Virus record (IMG/VR): IMGVR_UViG_3300040751_004835 | Coordinates: 27,375-91,374 of that record | DNA length: 64,000 nucleotides | From: a virus | Strand: one strand, 5' to 3' | In this document: one piece after another, positions 53,652 to 60,158 of the stretch | Position numbering within the stretch: the stretch's first letter is position 1 | How the letters are laid out: each line of letters starts with the position of its first letter | Notes under the pieces: generated by a model | Databases searched by the model: none | What the model was told of the DNA's origin: nothing | What the model saw: the letters and a program-made list of their open reading frames with translations, nothing else | Made by a program: the position numbers and the translations under genes

Positions 53652-54797
53652 ATGTCTGAAGTACAAGACCTTAAGGAAAAAATTGAAAGGCTCACTGCTT
53701 TAAAGAACGAGCTTAAAAACGAAGAACAAGCCATTAAGCTAACCATGAACTCTATCTATGGAGCGATTGGTAATAGCTGGTTTGTTTGCTTCAATCCTGA
53801 GGTTGCTGAGGCTGTGACTTTGCAAGGACAAGATTTGATCAAACACTCTGAAAAAATCCTCCACAAGTACTTCCACGAATTTTGGCACAAGGATAAAGAG
53901 CTACACGATAAGCTTGGACTTACTAATGTCAAAAAAATACACCGCCCGATGGTAGTGTATGGGGATACTGACTCCAATTATGTCACCTTCCAGGAAGTCG
54001 TTGCTTCTTGTGAAGGATGGGAAGGAAGTGATAAAGATTTAATCCTGGCAATCAACGAGAATCGTTTGGTTGGCTACCTCAAAAAGTGTTTTGACATCTA
54101 TGCTGAAAAATGGGGCACAGATAACTACCAAGACTTTGAGATGGAGACTCTTTCTATCAACGGGATTTTCCTTGGTAAGAAAAAGTACGTTACAAACATT
54201 GTCTACTCAGATGGTGTGCATTCGGAACCACTTAGCTCTATCAAAACAACGGGGGTTGAAATGGTAAAGGGTGGTACTCCATCATTTGTAAGGGAAAAAC
54301 TCATTTATCTGACCAAGTTTATTTTTAGAAAAGGTGGTGGTTTTGAGCTACGAGAATTTGTACAGGAACTGAAGGCTATTAAGAAAGACTTTAAAGCACA
54401 GGAGCCGGAAAACATCTCGGTTGCTGTAAATGTCAATAATTACCAAAAGTTTGTTTTAAACGACACAACTTCACTGGAGGTTGCTAAGGGGTGTCCGATT
54501 CATGTTAGAGCATCTGCTTATCACAACTTTCTACTTAATGCAACCAAGTATAAAGACAAGTATCCACTTATCGGTGGCGGTGAAAAGGTAAGATTCTATT
54601 TTGTTAAAGTTAAGAATCCAGGAGACAATAACGTTTTTGCTTATTCCCAGGGTACTCATCCTTACGAATTTGCACCACCAATAGATTTCGATCAGCAGTT
54701 TACCAAAACAATTTTGGATCCAATCAATCGGTTCATAGAGGTGATGGGGCACAATAAAATATCCCCTAACCTCTTTATGATTAACACATTATTCTAA
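53652..54797 (+). CDS. 43: family-B DNA polymerase, C-terminal half (motifs B and C, thumb)
   Basis: 381 aa. It opens with a charged helix (VQDLKEKIERLTALKNELKN) leading into fingers motif B, KLTMNSIYGAIGN (K29, N33, Y36), then palm motif C, VYGDTDSNYV (D105, D107), and a thumb region to the end. The exonuclease and motif A are encoded at 32617-34029, about 20 kb upstream. The break falls between the two finger helices, and both broken ends are charged helices that could pair. Active enzyme should need both products. Start codon has an A-rich leader 4 nt after the clamp gene. Confidence 0.9.
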   Translation: MSEVQDLKEKIERLTALKNELKNEEQAIKLTMNSIYGAIGNSWFVCFNPEVAEAVTLQGQDLIKHSEKILHKYFHEFWHKDKELHDKLGLTNVKKIHRPMVVYGDTDSNYVTFQEVVASCEGWEGSDKDLILAINENRLVGYLKKCFDIYAEKWGTDNYQDFEMETLSINGIFLGKKKYVTNIVYSDGVHSEPLSSIKTTGVEMVKGGTPSFVREKLIYLTKFIFRKGGGFELREFVQELKAIKKDFKAQEPENISVAVNVNNYQKFVLNDTTSLEVAKGCPIHVRASAYHNFLLNATKYKDKYPLIGGGEKVRFYFVKVKNPGDNNVFAYSQGTHPYEFAPPIDFDQQFTKTILDPINRFIEVMGHNKISPNLFMINTLF

Positions 54798-55001
54798 ATG
54801 GGATTTAATAAAAAATTTTTACCGGACCTCTCCTCTCTAAAAGCAATTAGAGAAAGATATGAGGATGATCAAATGTTCCTACGCATTTATTTACATTCTC
54901 CAGATGCGCTTATAGGTTCATCTGAATCAATCGACTACCTTAAATCAATAGACCAAAAATACCATGAAAATGAAGAAGAAAGCAATTCACGCAGAATATA
55001 G
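54798..55001 (+). CDS. small hypothetical protein
   Basis: 67 aa, starting directly after the polymerase stop (TAA then ATG). Basic first half and acidic end (FLPDLSSLKAIRERYEDDQM; YHENEEESNSRRI). Overlaps the next gene by 38 nt. No family recognised. Confidence 0.5.
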   Translation: MGFNKKFLPDLSSLKAIRERYEDDQMFLRIYLHSPDALIGSSESIDYLKSIDQKYHENEEESNSRRI

Positions 55002-55353
55002 AAAAACCTCAGAGTCGTTCCCTGATTGGCTTAAATATGAGGTAACCATATTATCAGAGGATGGAAAAATAAGTAAGGTACCTGCCTATGGGAAGGATTT
55101 ACAAGATGCCCTGTCTAGAGTGGTCCACGACGAAAAAGTTGAAAAGGTTAGCAAAACCACAAAGAGAATACCTGATTTAGTTTGGGTTTTAATGTGGTTT
55201 GGGTATATGCTTGGATTAGTCCAATTAACTTATTCTTATTCCGGTTATAACGAGTTTAATGGATTATTCTTTATGGGTGGGATGATTATTCTAACCACCG
55301 CTATCTTGAGCATCAAGAATTGGCTGAGACTCAGAAATATCGATAAGGGATGA
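54964..55353 (+). CDS. small two-segment membrane protein
   Basis: 129 aa. Basic N-terminal domain (residues 1-70), then two hydrophobic segments: LVWVLMWFGYMLGLVQLTY and GLFFMGGMIILTTAILSI, separated by a short loop. Probably in the cytoplasmic membrane with the N-domain inside. No family recognised. Overlaps both neighbours. Confidence 0.5.
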   Translation: MKMKKKAIHAEYRKTSESFPDWLKYEVTILSEDGKISKVPAYGKDLQDALSRVVHDEKVEKVSKTTKRIPDLVWVLMWFGYMLGLVQLTYSYSGYNEFNGLFFMGGMIILTTAILSIKNWLRLRNIDKG

Positions 55354-55631
55354 TAGATCCGTTTACTGAGCATCTCTTTGATGAGGGGTTTGAGGAATAT
55401 CGGGACTTCATGTATAGCAATTATGACATGATAATGAAGCACCGAACTTTCTTCATATCCGATAAGTACTTCTCAACTTCATTTAAGTGTGAAAGGGTAA
55501 AAGAACTGCTGGATTTTTTTGAACTTGAGGAAGACTTTGAAAAATGTGAAAAACTTAAGAAATTACATTCGGCGGTAGAGGTTGACCACCTTTTTACAGA
55601 GGTCTCACAAAAACAAAGTGTTAAAGAGTAG
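55350..55631 (+). CDS. small hypothetical protein
   Basis: 93 aa, acidic and aromatic-rich (PFTEHLFDEGFEEYRDFMYS), helical second half (LLDFFELEEDFEKCEKLKKL). The ATG overlaps the previous stop and the stop overlaps the mutase GTG. No family recognised. Confidence 0.5.
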   Translation: MIDPFTEHLFDEGFEEYRDFMYSNYDMIMKHRTFFISDKYFSTSFKCERVKELLDFFELEEDFEKCEKLKKLHSAVEVDHLFTEVSQKQSVKE

Positions 55632-56752
55632 TGGCAAAACCTTATGATTATATTATTGTTGGATCAGGTCTCTTCGGTAGTGTATTTGCACAACAAGCAA
55701 CTGAGGCAGGCAAGAAATGCCTTATCCTCGAAAGGAGAGACCACAATGGTGGAAATTGCTACACAGAGAATGTTGAGGGAATAGAGGTCCACAAATACGG
55801 CCCACACATTTTTCATACCTCGGACAAGGGTATTTGGGAATACGTAAACAGATTTGCAGAGTTCAACAATTACGTAAACAAACCCAAGGTAAGGCATGGG
55901 AATAGAATGTATTCATTCCCAATAAACCTAATGACACTTCACCAGCTATTTGGTGTATCAACGCCGGAGGAAGCCAGAAAAAAACTTGATGAGGTAAAGG
56001 TAAAAATTAAGAACCCGTCCAATCTAGAAGAATGGGTTTTAAATGAGGTTGGTGAGGAAATTTATGAAAAGTTCATAAAAGGATATACAACAAAGCAATG
56101 GGGCAGGGATCCTAAGGAACTTCCATCATTTATAATCAGGAGACTTCCGATCAGATTAACTTACGACGAGAATTATTTCTTTGATCGATATCAGGGAATT
56201 CCTATAGGTGGATATACCAAGATGATAGAGAACATTCAAGGAGATGTTGAAGTAAGGTTTAGTGTGGATTTCCTACAGGAAAGAGAATACTGGGAATCCC
56301 AGGCACATAAGATAGTTTTCACCGGCCCCATAGATGAATTTTTTGGATTCTCCGAGGGAGTGCTAGAATACAGAAGTCTAGACTTTGAAACATCGGTGTT
56401 GGATATAGAGGATTATCAGGGCAATGCAATTGTGAACTATACGGAGGCTGAAATACCTTGGACTAGAATATGTGAGCACAAGCACTTTGATTGGACTAAG
56501 ACAGATAAAACTGTTATTACTAAGGAATATCCAGCAGAGTGGGAGGTTGGTAAGGAAAGATTCTATCCGGTCTCTGACGACAAAAACAAGGAGGTGTATG
56601 GTAGGTATAAAAAACTTGCTGACCAAATTTCAGACAGATATATTTTTGGAGGACGTCTAGCAGAGTATAAGTATTATGATATGCACCATGTTATAGGTAG
56701 TGCATTAGCGAGGTCCAAGAGGGAAATAAGAAACATCTCTGAGGATATATAG
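55631..56752 (+). CDS. glf: UDP-galactopyranose mutase
   Basis: 373 aa, GTG start. FAD-binding Rossmann motif YIIVGSGLFGSVFAQ, then ILERRDHNGGNCYTE and the family sequence KYGPHIFHTSDKGIWEYVN. Later LTYDENYFFDRYQGIP, VFTGPIDEFFG and the C-terminal IFGGRLAEYKYYDMH. Converts UDP-galactopyranose to UDP-galactofuranose using reduced FAD. Makes galactofuranose available for glycan synthesis, presumably with the phage glycosyltransferases. Confidence 0.93.
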   Translation: MAKPYDYIIVGSGLFGSVFAQQATEAGKKCLILERRDHNGGNCYTENVEGIEVHKYGPHIFHTSDKGIWEYVNRFAEFNNYVNKPKVRHGNRMYSFPINLMTLHQLFGVSTPEEARKKLDEVKVKIKNPSNLEEWVLNEVGEEIYEKFIKGYTTKQWGRDPKELPSFIIRRLPIRLTYDENYFFDRYQGIPIGGYTKMIENIQGDVEVRFSVDFLQEREYWESQAHKIVFTGPIDEFFGFSEGVLEYRSLDFETSVLDIEDYQGNAIVNYTEAEIPWTRICEHKHFDWTKTDKTVITKEYPAEWEVGKERFYPVSDDKNKEVYGRYKKLADQISDRYIFGGRLAEYKYYDMHHVIGSALARSKREIRNISEDI

Positions 56753-56753
56753 G
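56744..56753 (+). promoter_or_regulatory. putative late promoter overlapping a stop codon
   Basis: GATATATAGG, 27 nt before the ATG at 56771; read as Asp-Ile-stop at the end of the mutase gene. Confidence 0.5.
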
Positions 56754-56770
56754 ATAAATTATTTGTCTTA

Positions 56771-58261
56771 ATGAAGAAGGTAACCCCTGCTCTTAATTTC
56801 GAATCTTTTCTTAACGAAGCTAAGGATAACGGGATGGTTGACATCCTTATTTTAAGCGGGGAGTCTAAGCCCAGCAAAACTGCAAAATCTTTTCTTGAAG
56901 AATGTGGAAAAATGGACATACCGTGTAACGTGGTAAATGTCAACAATGTGGTGTTGGAAAAAATATACAACGGACACATTGTTAAATTTTCTGATGGTGA
57001 CGAGACTAAAGAGATCTTAATTAAACCTGAGACTACTGCTATAATTCCTAGAAGAGGTGTAATTACAAACTCCTATACTAAGCAGATAATGAGAGATCTA
57101 GAAGCTGCTAGATACTTTTGTGTCAACACATTAGAATCCATTGAAATCTGTGAAAGTAAATACCTTACCTCAAAAGTTCTGGAGGAAGAAGGACTGCCAA
57201 TCCCAAGATATTCTTTGGTTAATGGAATAGATGGACTTGATAGAGCATTGGAAGAAGTTGGTGGTGAATTCCCGGTTGTCATGAAACTTCTTTCTGGAGC
57301 ACAAGGAATCGGAGTTTCCATTGTTGATTCATATGCTTCTCTTAAATCAGTTTATCAAACTATTGAGAAGCTTGATCCGGATGGAGAAATTCTGTTACAA
57401 GAAAAAATTGATTCGAACTTTGATGTTAGAGTCCAAGTGATTGTAAAGAAGTTTGATCCACTAAATCCTGGTGCTGAGAATTGCGAAGTATTAGGGGCAA
57501 TGAAAAGAGAAGCGGTTGAGAAGGACTTTAGAACTAATTATACTTTAGGCGGAGAAGTTTCTGCTTATGAAATAACTGAGGAGATTGAAAGAATAGCTTG
57601 TGAAGCTGCAAATGCTGTTTCGTGCCACTGGTGTGGAGTTGATATAATGATAGATTCTAAAACCAACAAGCCTTATATCTTGGAGGTAAACTCATCACCA
57701 GGAACGGATGGAATTTCACAAGCAATAGGAAAACCCATTGTGGATGATGTGATTAACTATGTCGTTAAAAAAGATAATTGGTCCCAATCTAAGCTTGAAG
57801 TTGGGTATTTAGAAACTATTGAGATTCCTCAAATTGGTAAAATGGTAGCTAAGTTTGATACCGGAAATGGATCTACTGCTTCCTCAATACATGCTGATGA
57901 AATATCTGAAGATGGTGATACACTTACCTGGAAGATAGGAGACAATGAAATGAGTGGTAAGATTATCGGACGGACAAAAACCGAAATTGGTAGAGGTACG
58001 GAAGAAAGACCTATTGTAAAAATGGATATTCTTTTCAATGGAGTTAAGATTCCAGGAGTTAAGGTTGCTCCAACCGACAGGATTTCAAAAAGTACCCCAT
58101 TCTTAGCAAACAGACCGCTGATGAAAAAGCTGGGGGTAATGGTCAATCCACACAAAGCATTTGTAGTCTCTGATCGTATTGATGACTATTCACCTATGCA
58201 AGCTAAAGGTGATCCTTATGGAGGAATTGAATTTATGGAAATTTCTGACCAGGAGGATTAA
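56771..58261 (+). CDS. RimK-type ATP-grasp ligase fused to RimB-like retropepsin, with capsid-targeting-like tag
   Basis: 496 aa in three parts. Residues 1-15: tag MKKVTPALNFESFLNE, cut expected after FLNE. Residues ~20-335: RimK-type ATP-grasp: AARYFCVNTLESIEICESKY, FPVVMKLLSGAQGIGVS, ILLQEKID and the metal site DIMIDSKTNKPYILEVNSSP. Residues ~345-485: aspartic-protease-like domain with AKFDTGNGSTASSIHA (D363-T-G), typical of the retropepsin-like ATP-dependent zinc protease/RimB family. In bacteria RimK adds glutamates to ribosomal protein S6 and RimB-type proteins trim them. Both in one tagged chain suggests delivery into the host to remodel S6 or another target. Confidence 0.85.
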   Translation: MKKVTPALNFESFLNEAKDNGMVDILILSGESKPSKTAKSFLEECGKMDIPCNVVNVNNVVLEKIYNGHIVKFSDGDETKEILIKPETTAIIPRRGVITNSYTKQIMRDLEAARYFCVNTLESIEICESKYLTSKVLEEEGLPIPRYSLVNGIDGLDRALEEVGGEFPVVMKLLSGAQGIGVSIVDSYASLKSVYQTIEKLDPDGEILLQEKIDSNFDVRVQVIVKKFDPLNPGAENCEVLGAMKREAVEKDFRTNYTLGGEVSAYEITEEIERIACEAANAVSCHWCGVDIMIDSKTNKPYILEVNSSPGTDGISQAIGKPIVDDVINYVVKKDNWSQSKLEVGYLETIEIPQIGKMVAKFDTGNGSTASSIHADEISEDGDTLTWKIGDNEMSGKIIGRTKTEIGRGTEERPIVKMDILFNGVKIPGVKVAPTDRISKSTPFLANRPLMKKLGVMVNPHKAFVVSDRIDDYSPMQAKGDPYGGIEFMEISDQED

Positions 58262-58270
58262 ATATATAAA
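58261..58270 (+). promoter_or_regulatory. putative late promoter element
   Basis: AATATATAAA, 29 nt before the ATG at 58290. Confidence 0.42.
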
Positions 58271-58289
58271 GTAGAAATAAATTCCAATT

Positions 58290-58469
58290 ATGGCAAAAGG
58301 AGAAGATAAAACAGAAAAAATCCAGGTCCTGTTATCAACAGAAGACCTGGAAGAACTAAGTAAAAAGATTTCTAAGAAGGCTTTGACCTCTGGGGAACCC
58401 CCAGTTTCAATTTCTCATTATGTAAGGGGTCTAATCAGAAGAGATCTTGGAAGATCTGAGAGAGATTAA
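58290..58469 (+). CDS. small ribbon-helix-helix-like protein
   Basis: 59 aa. The strand KIQVLLSTED, helix LEELSKKISKKAL and helix VSISHYVRGLIRRDL give the layout of an RHH DNA-binding domain (CopG/Arc type). Possibly a regulator or a small DNA-binding late protein. Inside the gene a 12-bp interrupted hairpin lies at 58322-58350. Its stop codon interlocks with that of the convergent gene (TTAA). Confidence 0.58.
   Translation: MAKGEDKTEKIQVLLSTEDLEELSKKISKKALTSGEPPVSISHYVRGLIRRDLGRSERD
58322..58350 (+). repeat. interrupted inverted repeat inside the RHH-like gene
   Basis: CCAGGTC-CTGTT / AACAG-AA-GACCTGG: 7 + 5 bp arms, a 2-nt bulge and an ATC loop. It lacks a T run, so it is not a terminator. 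It could be an RNA hairpin or, being so close to a DNA-binding gene, an operator. Confidence 0.55.
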
Positions 58470-58804
58470 TCTCTGTTATTAAGAAAATCTTCAAACCTCA
58501 TTACTCTACCGGGTGATGAGGTTTCTTGTGATTGCTGAACTGGCTCTACTGGAGCAGGTTCCGATGGGATCTCCGCTGTAGTAGGTTCTTGTAGAGAATC
58601 TGTTTGGTCGACTGGGTCGGTTTGATCCATTTGCTGTGGTTCTGTAGTTTCCGTAGGATCAACAGACATTTCTGGGGTTTCCTCCTCAGCGTCGGTTTGT
58701 TCAAAATCAGTCACCTCGGGGGTAAGTTCTTCTTGTTCTGTAGGCTGTTCGTTAGTAAAATCAACCTGATCTTCGATTTGTGTATCTCTTTCTTCTGTAG
58801 ACAT
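58466..58804 (-). CDS. acidic disordered protein with C-terminal tag-like peptide
   Basis: 112 aa on the reverse strand. Residues 1-95 are almost only Glu, Asp, Gln, Pro, Thr and Ser (TEEETPEMSVDPTETTEPQQ style), so disordered and strongly acidic. The last residues, SPGRVMRFEDFLNNRD, carry the tag core RVMRFEDFLN but at the C-terminus and without the final E. Could be a scaffold/core-type or DNA-mimic internal protein. A GATATATA element lies 34 nt upstream on its strand. Convergent with the RHH-like gene. Confidence 0.58.
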   Translation of the reverse strand: MSTEERDTQIEDQVDFTNEQPTEQEELTPEVTDFEQTDAEEETPEMSVDPTETTEPQQMDQTDPVDQTDSLQEPTTAEIPSEPAPVEPVQQSQETSSPGRVMRFEDFLNNRD

Positions 58805-58828
58805 TTCGATTATCTATTAGTGTTATTG

Positions 58829-58838
58829 AATATATATC
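58829..58838. promoter_or_regulatory. bidirectional promoter-like element
   Basis: AATATATATC reads as GATATATATT on the other strand. It lies 35 nt before the + strand gene at 58864 and 34 nt before the - strand gene at 58804, between divergent tagged genes. Confidence 0.4.
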
Positions 58839-58863
58839 AAGTAAAACAATAAGTGTTTCGGCT

Positions 58864-59184
58864 ATGAGATTAATTAGAGAATTTGACGACTTTATGTCCG
58901 ACCTATCCTTAACCCAACCAGAGCAGGCTATGATTAGGGATTTTGTTAAGAAATATGAGAAGTATTTTAAGTTCCACGATCCTGCAGAATTTGAAAATTC
59001 ATTGGATAAGATAGTTGATGATGTAATGTCAACATACAAGTTTCCACCAGAGAAAAGGGACGACGTAATGAATTACATATCTAGCCTTCATGACCTCTCA
59101 GATGGGATATCTGTTATCATGTCTCCAAATCCACAAATTACATACCGGACACAACCAGATATGGTACAGACCATTTTAATGTAG
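58864..59184 (+). CDS. small late protein with tag-like N-terminus
   Basis: 106 aa. Start MRLIREFDDFMSDLSLTQPE: the core REFDDF is like other tags, but the following site (MSD, LSL) lacks a clear [LI]xE, so it may not be cleaved. The body is helical (AMIRDFVKKYEKYFKFHDPA; FENSLDKIVDDVMSTYKFPP) with a hydrophobic end. No family recognised. Confidence 0.5.
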   Translation: MRLIREFDDFMSDLSLTQPEQAMIRDFVKKYEKYFKFHDPAEFENSLDKIVDDVMSTYKFPPEKRDDVMNYISSLHDLSDGISVIMSPNPQITYRTQPDMVQTILM

Positions 59185-59229
59185 TGGAATAATCCAACAA
59201 AGAACAACTATAACTAATAAATAAAAATT

Positions 59230-59532
59230 ATGACGATAGAAGAATTTAATCAGGAGCTTGAAGCAGGAGGAAACATCCTAGTTGATTTTTGGGCACCTTG
59301 GTGCGGACCCTGTAAAATGTTAGGTCCAGTATTGGAAAGGATTGACGAGGCAAACCCAAAACTTAAAGTTGTCAAAGTAAATGTTGATGAATCTAGAGAG
59401 ATTGCTGTTGAAAGGGGAATTAGAAGTATTCCAACTATGACTATTTTCAAAGACGGAAAAGAGGTTTCTATGAAAACTGGGGCAATGCCACAGGCTAAGG
59501 TCCAAGAATGGGTCAACGAATATATGGTTTAA
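59230..59532 (+). CDS. trx: thioredoxin
   Basis: 100 aa, complete thioredoxin fold. Active site FWAPWCGPCKMLGPVL, the VDESREIAVERGIRSIPTM segment with the cis-Pro, and FKDGKEV. Cytoplasmic dithiol reductase; likely reducer of the CxxC tail of the phage NrdA. Followed 5 nt later by the next gene. Confidence 0.93.
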   Translation: MTIEEFNQELEAGGNILVDFWAPWCGPCKMLGPVLERIDEANPKLKVVKVNVDESREIAVERGIRSIPTMTIFKDGKEVSMKTGAMPQAKVQEWVNEYMV

Positions 59533-59537
59533 TCATA

Positions 59538-59861
59538 ATGAAGTTCTTAGAAGAATTACAATCATATCTTAAGGAGAAGGAGGGTTTTGATACCCACTTC
59601 TCCGATTTTTTTCAAAAGCCATCTGGTGATGGTGTTGTTTACATACATTGTGTTTGTCCAGTACATGGCAAATGCACGCTAAGGTGTAAGTTCTCTGATG
59701 TTATGGGTGAAAATCATCTTGTGTCTATAAAGCCCATGCTCAGACTCTCTGAATCTCAATTTCCATGGGATAGCACAATAAAGAATGTGTATTCTTTGTA
59801 TAGCGGAATTGCTGGTGTGGGCGGTGTAGCTAACCGATCTGTTAATAATTCCCTCATTTAA
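59538..59861 (+). CDS. small Cys/His-containing hypothetical protein
   Basis: 107 aa from the ATG at 59538 (an earlier in-frame start at 59508 would overlap thioredoxin). Contains VVYIHCVCPVHGKCTLRC, with four Cys and two His that could bind zinc or iron. Beta-type, ends in a small Gly/Val-rich stretch. No family recognised. Confidence 0.5.
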   Translation: MKFLEELQSYLKEKEGFDTHFSDFFQKPSGDGVVYIHCVCPVHGKCTLRCKFSDVMGENHLVSIKPMLRLSESQFPWDSTIKNVYSLYSGIAGVGGVANRSVNNSLI

Positions 59862-59875
59862 ATTTTTTTTCTTCG

Positions 59876-59903
59876 TTGCTTCCTGGTAGTTTTGAGGTAT
59901 AAT
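59876..59903 (+). promoter_or_regulatory. possible sigma-70-like promoter
   Basis: TTGCTT and TATAAT with 16 nt between, 15 nt before the ATG at 59919. Isolated match in AT-rich sequence, and Bacteroidota hosts use different boxes, so weak. Confidence 0.25.
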
Positions 59904-59918
59904 CCAAAACTGTATAGA

Positions 59919-60158
59919 ATGGAAAATGTAAAATATATGCTCCAAGAAGCAGGAGCGAAAGTAAATTCAGCTATTGGGGATATTGAGGATTTAACAATAT
60001 CTAAAAACCATAAAGTCAACATCCTGGATGTTTTAGAAGAATTAAAGGCAGCAAGGGAAATAATTTATCACTTACAGGGTAATATTAATACCGGTAATGA
60101 TCGCTATTTTATCAACAGGGAAACCGGGATAAGAGAGCCTTTCAAACTAGAATATTAA
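59919..60158 (+). CDS. small helical protein
   Basis: 79 aa from the ATG at 59919 (upstream TTG at 59892 is less likely). Helical (MENVKYMLQEAGAKVNSAIG; VLEELKAAREIIYHLQ), basic C-terminus. The next gene starts immediately after its stop. No family recognised. Confidence 0.5.
   Translation: MENVKYMLQEAGAKVNSAIGDIEDLTISKNHKVNILDVLEELKAAREIIYHLQGNINTGNDRYFINRETGIREPFKLEY

Noticed and set aside
59876-59903. Sigma-70 promoter as a main early promoter type
   Set aside because: Only one convincing pair of boxes noticed; TATAAT is expected by chance in such AT-rich DNA. Kept only as a low-confidence feature.
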